DNA of 64,000 nucleotides from NCBI RefSeq assembly GCF_013782625.1, contig NZ_CP056199.1, positions 2,250,588 through 2,314,587 of the forward strand, in the 5' to 3' direction. This stretch comes from Enterobacter sp. RHBSTW-00994 (GTDB taxonomy: Bacteria; Pseudomonadota; Gammaproteobacteria; Enterobacterales; Enterobacteriaceae). Shown here one piece after another: positions 57,618 through 64,000 of the stretch. Each line of letters begins with the position of its first letter. Position 1 is the stretch's first letter. The position numbers and the translations under genes are program-made. Below the pieces are notes generated by a model that saw nothing but the letters and a program-made list of their open reading frames with translations, did not search any database and was not told the DNA's origin.

Positions 57618-58193
57618 ATGCCCGAAGAGTGTCAACTGGTTGATGTCGCGAAGACTTTTCCTGCGCTGCATATCGATCTGAAATACGCCACCGCCGACAA
57701 CATTACCGGTCGGCCGATTTACCAGGAACACCTGTGTCTGCTTCACCCTGATGCCATCACTGCACTGACCAAAGCGATCGGCATCGCCACTTTGGCCGGA
57801 CTCAAACTGGTGGTCTACGACGCCTATCGTCCGCAGCAGGCCCAGGCGCAATTGTGGCAGGCTTGTCCTGATCCGGAATATGTGGTGGATGTGGCGATTG
57901 GCTCCAACCACAGTCGGGGAACCGCCATCGATGTGACGCTGATGGATGAACACAACACCGTGCTGGATATGGGCGCGGGGTTTGACGAAATGCACGACCG
58001 TTCGCATCCGTATCACCCTTCTGTCCCCCCGCAGGCGCAGCGTCATCGCCTGTTGCTCAACGCCATTATGTTTGGCGGCGGCTTTGTCGGGATCAGCAGT
58101 GAATGGTGGCATTTTGAACTGCCTCAGGCGGCCAGTTATCCCCTGTTGGACGACCAATTTGCCTGTTTTTCGACAACACACACCGCCCTTTAA
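57618..58193 (+). CDS. ddpX: D-alanyl-D-alanine dipeptidase DdpX
   Basis: This 191-residue cytoplasmic zinc enzyme of the VanX family splits D-Ala-D-Ala, letting the cell use it as a carbon and nitrogen source. Zinc ligands and catalytic residues are visible: Arg71 in DAYRPQQA, His98 and Asp105 in SNHSRGTAIDV, Glu162 and His165 in EWWHFE. It follows rpiR by 11 bases and precedes ddpA by 15, in the E. coli order ddpXABCDF. AAGGAG precedes the ATG. Confidence 0.93.
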   Translation: MPEECQLVDVAKTFPALHIDLKYATADNITGRPIYQEHLCLLHPDAITALTKAIGIATLAGLKLVVYDAYRPQQAQAQLWQACPDPEYVVDVAIGSNHSRGTAIDVTLMDEHNTVLDMGAGFDEMHDRSHPYHPSVPPQAQRHRLLLNAIMFGGGFVGISSEWWHFELPQAASYPLLDDQFACFSTTHTAL

Positions 58194-58208
58194 TCCCGGA
58201 GCTCTGCC

Positions 58209-59759
58209 ATGAAAACATCAAACGCATTTATGTCTCTGTTTCGTCCAGCCCTGATTGCCGCAGCGATGGGCCTGAGCCTTTCTGCTGCCCAGGCGGCAGT
58301 GCCAAAAGATATGCTGGTTATCGGGAAAGCGGCCGATCCGCAAACCCTCGATCCCGCCGTCACCATTGATAACAATGACTGGACCGTGACCTATCCGGCT
58401 TATCAGCGTCTGGTGCAGTACAAACCAGGAACCACTGAAGTGGAAGGTGATTTATCCACGGGCTGGAAAGCGTCAGACGATCAAAAAGAGTGGACCTTCA
58501 CACTGAAGGATAACGCGATGTTTGCCGACGGGACGCCAGTGACCGCCGAAGCGGTAAAACTCTCCTTTGAGCGCTTGTTGAAAATTGCTCAGGGTCCTTC
58601 GGAAGCCTTCCCCAAAGATTTAAAAATTGATGCACTTGATGACCACACGGTGAAATTCACCCTGAGCCAGCCGTTTGCCCCGTTCCTCTATACGCTGGCT
58701 AACGACGGCGCCTCTATCATTAACCCGGCCGTACTGAAAGCGAATGCTGCGGATGATGCGCGCGGGTTCCTGGCACAAAACACGGCAGGTTCTGGGCCGT
58801 TCATGCTGAAAAGCTGGCAGAAAGGCCAGCAACTGGTCCTGGTGCCCAACCCACACTGGACAGGAGAAAAGCCACATTTCAAACGCGTCTCGGTGAAAAT
58901 CATCGGCGAGAGCGCTTCACGTCGCCTGCAACTCTCCCGTGGCGATCTGGATATCGCGGATTCACTACCGGTGGATCAACTCACCGCACTCAAGCAGGAA
59001 GGTAACGTTACCGTTGCAGAATATCCGTCACTGCGCGTCACCTATCTGTATCTCAACAACAGCAAAGCGCCAATGAACCAGGTTGACTTGCGTCGCGCTG
59101 TCTCCTGGGCGACGGACTACCAGGGCATGGTGAAAGGGATCCTGAGCGGAAATGGCAAACAGATGCGCGGTCCGATTCCGGACGGCATGTGGGGCTTCGA
59201 TGCCACGGCGATGCAATACAGCTTTGATGAAGCCAAAGCCAAAGACGCGCTCGCCAACGTGAAAGATAAACCGGCCAGCCTGACGTTCCTCTATTCCGAC
59301 AACGACCCGAACTGGGAGCCTATCGCCCTTTCCACTCAGGCCAGCCTCGGCAAAATCGGGATCAGCGTCAAGCTGGAGAAGCTGGCTAACGCCACCATGC
59401 GCGACCGTGTAGGCAAAGGAGACTATGACATCGCGATTGGTAACTGGAGTCCGGACTTTGCCGACCCGTACATGTTCATGAACTACTGGTTTGAGTCAGA
59501 CAAAAAAGGGCTGCCAGGCAACCGCTCTTATTATGAAAACAAAGAGGTGGATAGTCTGCTGCAAAGCGCCCTGAAAACCACAGACCAGGCCGAACGCACC
59601 AAAGACTACCAACAGGCGCAGAAGATTGTGATCGACGAAGCCGCCTACGTTTATCTGTTCCAGAAAAACTACCAACTGGCGATGAACAAAGAGGTTAAGG
59701 GTTTCGTCTTTAATCCGATGCTTGAGCAGGTGTTCAACATCTCGACGATGAGCAAGTAA
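58209..59759 (+). CDS. ddpA: D,D-dipeptide ABC transporter substrate-binding protein DdpA
   Basis: This 516-residue periplasmic binding protein of the DppA/OppA family (SBP_bac_5) has a signal peptide cleaved near AQA|AVPKDMLV. It is highly similar to E. coli DdpA throughout (IGKAADPQTLDPAVTIDNND, GNWSPDFADPYMFMNYWF), which captures D-Ala-D-Ala-type dipeptides. The start ATG at 58209 follows a GGAG. The binding of longer or other murein peptides cannot be excluded. Confidence 0.93.
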   Translation: MKTSNAFMSLFRPALIAAAMGLSLSAAQAAVPKDMLVIGKAADPQTLDPAVTIDNNDWTVTYPAYQRLVQYKPGTTEVEGDLSTGWKASDDQKEWTFTLKDNAMFADGTPVTAEAVKLSFERLLKIAQGPSEAFPKDLKIDALDDHTVKFTLSQPFAPFLYTLANDGASIINPAVLKANAADDARGFLAQNTAGSGPFMLKSWQKGQQLVLVPNPHWTGEKPHFKRVSVKIIGESASRRLQLSRGDLDIADSLPVDQLTALKQEGNVTVAEYPSLRVTYLYLNNSKAPMNQVDLRRAVSWATDYQGMVKGILSGNGKQMRGPIPDGMWGFDATAMQYSFDEAKAKDALANVKDKPASLTFLYSDNDPNWEPIALSTQASLGKIGISVKLEKLANATMRDRVGKGDYDIAIGNWSPDFADPYMFMNYWFESDKKGLPGNRSYYENKEVDSLLQSALKTTDQAERTKDYQQAQKIVIDEAAYVYLFQKNYQLAMNKEVKGFVFNPMLEQVFNISTMSK

Positions 59760-59783
59760 CTGACCGAGCCGGGGAGAAAGTGT

Positions 59784-60806
59784 ATGACGTTCTGGAGCAT
59801 TCTGCGCCAGCGCTTCTGGGGGTTAATCCTGGTGGTGGCAGGTGTTTGTATCATCACGTTTATTATTTCGCACATGATCCCCGGCGATCCGGCCCGTCTG
59901 CTGGCCGGTGACCGCGCCAGCGATGACATCGTGCAGAACATTCGCCAGCAGCTTGGGCTGGATCAGCCGCTCTATATCCAGTTTGGGCGCTATGTGGATG
60001 CCCTGGCACACGGCGATCTGGGGACATCTATCCGCACCGGTCGCCCGGTGGCGGAAGATTTGAAAGCGTTCTTTCCCGCAACCCTGGAACTGGCGTTTTG
60101 TTCTCTGCTCCTGGCGTTAGTGATCGGTGTACCGTTGGGGATTTTGTCTGCGGTTTATCGCAACCGCTGGCTGGATCACCTGGTGCGACTGATGGCGATG
60201 ACTGGGATCTCGACACCAGCATTCTGGCTCGGGCTGGGGGTGATTGTGCTGTTTTACGGGCATCTGCAAATTCTGCCCGGTGGTGGCCGACTGGATGACT
60301 GGCTCGATCCGCCCGCACACGTCACCGGATTCTATCTGGTGGATGCGTTACTGGAAGGAAACGGTGAGGTCTTCTTTAATGCCCTGCAACACCTGATTTT
60401 GCCTGCCCTGACTCTGGCGTTTGTCCATTTAGGCATCGTGGCGCGTCAGGTCCGCTCTGCCATGCTGGAGCAGCTTAGCGAAGATTACATTCGTACCGCG
60501 CGGGCCAGTGGCTTGCCAGGTTGGTACATCATCCTGCGCTACGCCTTGCCCAACGCGATGATCCCGTCGATTACTGTGCTGGGTCTGGCGCTGGGGGATC
60601 TGCTTTATGGCGCAGTCCTGACCGAAACGGTTTTTGCCTGGCCGGGCATGGGTGCCTGGGTAGTGACCTCTATTCAGGCGCTCGATTTCCCTGCCGTGAT
60701 GGGCTTCGCTGTTGTGGTGTCACTGGCCTATGTGCTGGTTAATCTGGTGGTTGATCTGCTCTATCTGTGGATTGACCCCCGTATCGGGCGCGGAGGTGCC
60801 GAATGA
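59784..60806 (+). CDS. ddpB: D,D-dipeptide ABC transporter permease DdpB
   Basis: This 340-residue inner-membrane permease of the DppB/OppB type has six membrane segments and the conserved EAA-like loop EDYIRTARASGLPGWYIILRYALPNA. The N-terminal TM plus the signature IIS-HMIPGDPARLLAG are typical. Its last bases overlap the ddpC start by four bases. It forms the membrane channel with DdpC. Confidence 0.92.
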   Translation: MTFWSILRQRFWGLILVVAGVCIITFIISHMIPGDPARLLAGDRASDDIVQNIRQQLGLDQPLYIQFGRYVDALAHGDLGTSIRTGRPVAEDLKAFFPATLELAFCSLLLALVIGVPLGILSAVYRNRWLDHLVRLMAMTGISTPAFWLGLGVIVLFYGHLQILPGGGRLDDWLDPPAHVTGFYLVDALLEGNGEVFFNALQHLILPALTLAFVHLGIVARQVRSAMLEQLSEDYIRTARASGLPGWYIILRYALPNAMIPSITVLGLALGDLLYGAVLTETVFAWPGMGAWVVTSIQALDFPAVMGFAVVVSLAYVLVNLVVDLLYLWIDPRIGRGGAE

Positions 60807-61699
60807 TGTTAACGCAAGAAACGCCCGTCCCCGTGAAAACCAACAGGCCGCGCATCGACTGGGCAAAACTGTTCTGGCTACTGCGCAAAAGCCCGCTGAC
60901 ACTGGTGGGTGGAGTGATTATGTTCCTGATGCTGGCGCTGATGATCGCCTCGCCGTGGATTGTGCCACACGACCCAAACGCGCTGGATTTAACCGCCCGT
61001 TTGCAAGCACCGTCGGCTCAGCACTGGTTTGGCACGGATGAAGTGGGTCGCGATCTGTTCAGCCGTGTGCTGGTGGGGAGCCAGCAATCCATCGCCGCAG
61101 GCCTGGCGGTGGTGCTCATTGCCGGAGGCATCGGCTCGCTACTGGGCTGTTTGTCCGGCATCCTGGGTGGGCGCGGCGACGCCATCATTATGCGGATAAT
61201 GGACATCATGCTCTCCATTCCGTCGCTGGTACTGACGATGGCACTGGCAGCCGCACTGGGCCCCAGTCTGTTTAACGCCATGCTCGCGATTGCCATTGTG
61301 CGCATTCCCTTTTACGTCCGTCTGGCTCGCGGGCAAACGCTGGTCGTGCGCCAGTTTACCTATGTACAGGCGGCCCGCACCTTTGGCGCATCACGCTGGC
61401 ATTTGATCAGCTGGCATATTCTGCGCAATGCCCTGCCGCCGCTGATCGTTCAGGCATCACTGGATATTGGCAGCGCCATTCTGATGGCCGCCACACTCGG
61501 TTTTATCGGTTTAGGTGCACAGCAACCGACTGCTGAATGGGGCGCGATGGTCGCCGTCGGTCGTAACTATGTCCTTGACCAGTGGTGGTACTGCGCATTT
61601 CCAGGGGCGGCTATCCTGATTACCGCCGTCGGGTTCAATCTGTTTGGTGATGGCATCCGCGACCTGCTTGACCCGAAAGCAGGAGGAAAACAGTCATGA
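60803..61699 (+). CDS. ddpC: D,D-dipeptide ABC transporter permease DdpC
   Basis: This 298-residue DppC/OppC-type permease has an N-terminal OppC region (SPLTLVGGVIMFLMLALMIASPWIV, HWFGTDEVGRDLFSRVLVGS) and the EAA loop (YVQAARTFGASRWHLISWHILRNALPP). Two adjacent ATG codons start it (60803 and 60806). It overlaps ddpB and ddpD by four bases each, so the three are translationally coupled. Confidence 0.92.
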   Translation: MMLTQETPVPVKTNRPRIDWAKLFWLLRKSPLTLVGGVIMFLMLALMIASPWIVPHDPNALDLTARLQAPSAQHWFGTDEVGRDLFSRVLVGSQQSIAAGLAVVLIAGGIGSLLGCLSGILGGRGDAIIMRIMDIMLSIPSLVLTMALAAALGPSLFNAMLAIAIVRIPFYVRLARGQTLVVRQFTYVQAARTFGASRWHLISWHILRNALPPLIVQASLDIGSAILMAATLGFIGLGAQQPTAEWGAMVAVGRNYVLDQWWYCAFPGAAILITAVGFNLFGDGIRDLLDPKAGGKQS

Positions 61700-62682
61700 G
61701 CGATACGGTCTTATCGATTGAAGATTTACACCTGAGCTTCCCCTTCTATCGTGGAGAAGTCCACGCGCTGAATCGTGTGTCTCTGGAGATAAAACGCGGG
61801 GAGATTGTCGGCGTGGTTGGCGAGTCTGGCTCAGGAAAATCCGTTACTGCCATGCTGGCTATGCGCTTATTGCCTGAAGGGAGCTACCGTATTCATCGCG
61901 GCCGCGTGACGCTATTGGGCGATGACGTTCTGAACGCCACGGAGAAACAGCTCCGCCAGTGGCGAGGGGCGAAAGTCTCCATGATTTTCCAGGAACCCAT
62001 GACGGCGCTAAACCCCACACGCCGGATCGGTAAACAGATGGTGGAGGTAATTCGTCAGCACCAGCCACTGACCCGGCGGGACGCACAGCAAAAAGCCATT
62101 TCGTTGTTGGAAGAGATGCAAATTCCGGATGCCCGGGAGGTGATGGAGCGCTACCCCTTCGAGCTTTCGGGGGGAATGCGCCAGCGAGTGATGATCGCCC
62201 TGGCGTTCTCCTGCGAGCCGGAGCTGATTATTGCCGATGAACCGACCACCGCACTGGACGTCACCGTCCAGTTGCAGGTTCTGCGTTTGCTTAAACACAA
62301 AGCGCGCGCCAGCGGAACCTCCGTGTTGTTTATCAGTCATGATATGGCGGTGGTGTCGCAACTGTGCGACCGCATGTATGTGATGTACGCGGGCAGCGTG
62401 ATAGAAAGTGGAACAACGCAAACGCTCATCCACCATCCCGTGCATCCCTATTCGATTGGTCTGCTGCAGTGTGCGCCTGAAAACGGTGAACCGCGCGAGA
62501 TGTTACCGGCTATTCCGGGGACAGTTCCCAATCTCACCCACCTGCCCCGGGGTTGTGCCTTCCGTGAGCGTTGTTTCGCGGCCAGCGCGCAATGTGACGA
62601 AACGCCCCGCTTAACAGCCCACGGCGCAGCAGGACAACAGGCCGCGTGCTGGTATCCGCAACTGGAGGATCGTCATGTCTGA
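61696..62682 (+). CDS. ddpD: D,D-dipeptide ABC transporter ATPase DdpD
   Basis: This 328-residue OppD/DppD-type ATPase has Walker [10 protein letters not shown], the signature [15 protein letters not shown], Walker [15 protein letters not shown], and the C-terminal oligopeptide-transporter extension with four cysteines ([26 protein letters not shown]) that bind an iron-sulfur cluster in related transporters. It overlaps ddpC by four and ddpF by eight bases. Confidence 0.93.
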   Translation: MSDTVLSIEDLHLSFPFYRGEVHALNRVSLEIKRGEIVGVVGESGSGKSVTAMLAMRLLPEGSYRIHRGRVTLLGDDVLNATEKQLRQWRGAKVSMIFQEPMTALNPTRRIGKQMVEVIRQHQPLTRRDAQQKAISLLEEMQIPDAREVMERYPFELSGGMRQRVMIALAFSCEPELIIADEPTTALDVTVQLQVLRLLKHKARASGTSVLFISHDMAVVSQLCDRMYVMYAGSVIESGTTQTLIHHPVHPYSIGLLQCAPENGEPREMLPAIPGTVPNLTHLPRGCAFRERCFAASAQCDETPRLTAHGAAGQQAACWYPQLEDRHV

Positions 62683-63604
62683 TATTCTGCTCGAACTGGA
62701 CAGCGTGCATGTGAACTTTCCTGCCCGCAAAAACTGGTTAGGTCGTGTGACGGAGCAGGTTCACGCCCTTAACGGGATGGATCTGCATATCCACCGGGGT
62801 GAGACGCTGGGGATTGTCGGGGAGTCAGGTTGCGGAAAAAGCACTCTGGCACAGCTATTAATGGGGATGCTAAAGCCCAGTACCGGAAGCTGTCATCACG
62901 CTCACGGCACAGAGGGCATGCAGATGGTGTTTCAGGACCCGCTTTCATCACTCGATCCCCGCCTCCCGGTCTGGCGCATTATTACGGAACCGGTCTGGAT
63001 CCAGAAACGCAGCCGGGAACATGAACGTCGCCAACTGGCCGAAACCCTGGCCTTACAGGTTGGGATCCGCCCCGAATACCTTGATCGGCTTCCCCATGCC
63101 TTTTCAGGCGGTCAACGTCAGCGTATTGCTATCGCCCGGGCATTATCGTCCAATCCGGATATTATCGTGCTGGATGAGCCCACCAGCGCGCTCGATATCT
63201 CAGTACAGGCGCAAATCCTCAATCTGCTGGTGACGCTCCAGCAGCAACGTAATCTCACCTATGTGCTGATTTCCCATAACGTCTCAGTGGTCAGACACAT
63301 GAGCGACCGCGTGGCGGTGATGTATCTCGGGCAAATCGTTGAACTGGGCCGCGCCCAACAGGTGCTGGGCCAACCCCGGCATCCGTACACGCGCTTGCTT
63401 CTCGACTCTGTTCCTAAAACCGGCGAGCCGCTGGACGATGGTCTTGCCCTGCGCAAAACAGAGCTGCCGGGTAATCGCCACCTGCCTGCCGGATGTTACT
63501 TTCGCGAGCGTTGCCCGTTAGCCGATTCCGGGTGCGGGAAACCGCAGTCGTTGCAACAAACGGCTGACAACCGGGTGGTGCGTTGCTGGCGGGAGGTGGA
63601 TTGA
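62675..63604 (+). CDS. ddpF: D,D-dipeptide ABC transporter ATPase DdpF
   Basis: This 309-residue OppF/DppF-type ATPase has Walker A GESGCGKST, signature FSGGQRQRIAIARAL, Walker B IIVLDEPTSALDIS and the cysteine-bearing C-terminal extension (GCYFRERCPLADSGCG, RCWREVD). It is the last transporter gene. Its TGA stop shares its A with the ATG of the following lyase gene, a stop-start overlap that implies coupled translation. Confidence 0.93.
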   Translation: MSDILLELDSVHVNFPARKNWLGRVTEQVHALNGMDLHIHRGETLGIVGESGCGKSTLAQLLMGMLKPSTGSCHHAHGTEGMQMVFQDPLSSLDPRLPVWRIITEPVWIQKRSREHERRQLAETLALQVGIRPEYLDRLPHAFSGGQRQRIAIARALSSNPDIIVLDEPTSALDISVQAQILNLLVTLQQQRNLTYVLISHNVSVVRHMSDRVAVMYLGQIVELGRAQQVLGQPRHPYTRLLLDSVPKTGEPLDDGLALRKTELPGNRHLPAGCYFRERCPLADSGCGKPQSLQQTADNRVVRCWREVD

Positions 63605-64000
63605 TGCGTCGGGCGATCTGCCTTCTCCTGTTCCCGATAAGCGGGCTTGCCAGCCCGCTCGTCCCGCCGCCCGGATTTACCCGTGAGCTGCCACAGACGG
63701 TCAAAGGCAAATGTGTCACTCTACCCGCTCCTTTTACCGGTACGTTGCAGTTTCGCAGTAAATATGAAGGGTCAGGCCCGGCGCGTGCCACGCTCAATCC
63801 GCAGGCAGAAGCGGCATACCAGAGTGCGACGAAACCCATTGCCGATTTTGAACGTGGGATCATGACGATGGTCTGGCGCTATAAACAAAGCGGCGATCCG
63901 CGAACGCTGGCGTGTATTCTCGCAGGCTACTCCACCTGGGCCAATGCCGGCGCACTCCAGTCGACAGACACCAACCACACCGGGCGATCCATGCGCAAGT
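63604..64000 (+). CDS. Polysaccharide lyase family 5 (alginate lyase-like) protein, partial
   Basis: The gene runs off the window end; 132 residues are visible. After a signal peptide (MRRAICLLLFPISGLASP, cleavage near GLA|S) comes LVPPPGFTRELPQTVKGKCV, then the PL5 landmarks FRSKYEGSGPARATLN, TKPIADFERGIMTMVWRY and TNHTGRSMRK. In Pseudomonas AlgL the equivalent N-H-T-G segment holds catalytic Asn and His. It should act in the periplasm and cleave mannuronate-rich or related polyuronides by beta-elimination. Start ATG 63604 overlaps the ddpF stop. No other alginate genes are visible in the window. Confidence 0.85.
   Translation, partial: MRRAICLLLFPISGLASPLVPPPGFTRELPQTVKGKCVTLPAPFTGTLQFRSKYEGSGPARATLNPQAEAAYQSATKPIADFERGIMTMVWRYKQSGDPRTLACILAGYSTWANAGALQSTDTNHTGRSMRK

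Overview
The window is chromosomal DNA from a gammaproteobacterium of the family Enterobacteriaceae. It carries marRAB-marC, eamA, ydeE, sotB, ptrR, sad, glsB, yneG, dgcF, uxaB, yneE, tam, hipBA, digH, dsbG and ddpXABCDF, whose products closely resemble their E. coli counterparts. From memory, these genes run in much the same relative order as in the E. coli K-12 region between ddp and ydeE. A scrKYABR sucrose regulon, a urea ABC transporter, a ZinT gene under a Zur box, a NAD-dependent lactate dehydrogenase family gene and a BlrP1-like BLUF-EAL protein point away from E. coli, towards an Enterobacter, Lelliottia, Klebsiella or related lineage. The genus is an inference and was not tested.

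Layout. 1-2790 is the end of a urea ABC transporter operon (urtB partial, urtC, urtD, urtE). zinT follows. 3527-9131 holds ydeE, eamA, marBAR, marC and sotB. From 9.3 to 31 kb the conserved backbone (ptrR, sad, glsB-yneG, dgcF, uxaB, yneE, tam) is interrupted by small islets: two tandem PhzF genes plus a lactate dehydrogenase and a GNAT; a double alpha/beta hydrolase plus a chemoreceptor; two extra diguanylate cyclases plus a GNAT; and three GNATs, a protease remnant and a porin. 31-35.6 kb is a patchwork of a Nudix hydrolase, a DeoR regulator, a serine hydrolase lipoprotein and reductase genes, two of them truncated. The hipBA toxin-antitoxin locus abuts one of these fragments and keeps four HipB operators. 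37.6-46.8 kb contains a LysR/nitronate monooxygenase pair, two chemoreceptors, a VF530-type small protein, digH, dsbG and an ECF sigma factor coupled to a His-rich membrane protein. 47-53.5 kb is scrKYABR. It is followed by a BLUF-EAL c-di-GMP phosphodiesterase and a membrane-anchored alpha/beta hydrolase.

The last 7.4 kb is one tightly packed unit: an RpiR-type regulator, ddpX (D-Ala-D-Ala dipeptidase), the ddpABCDF peptide transporter and, overlapping the ddpF stop codon, a polysaccharide lyase family 5 (alginate lyase) gene cut off by the window end. A close match to a sigma-54 promoter (GG-N10-GC) lies 56 bases before the regulator gene, which suggests nitrogen control of the whole unit. 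This operon, with an alginate lyase tied to D-Ala-D-Ala scavenging, is the most interesting system I see. Other points worth attention are the 588-residue protein with two alpha/beta hydrolase domains, the three tandem GGDEF genes, the ECF sigma/membrane protein pair, and a consensus sigma-28 promoter before one chemoreceptor gene. I see no CRISPR array, rRNA, tRNA, prophage or intact insertion sequence.
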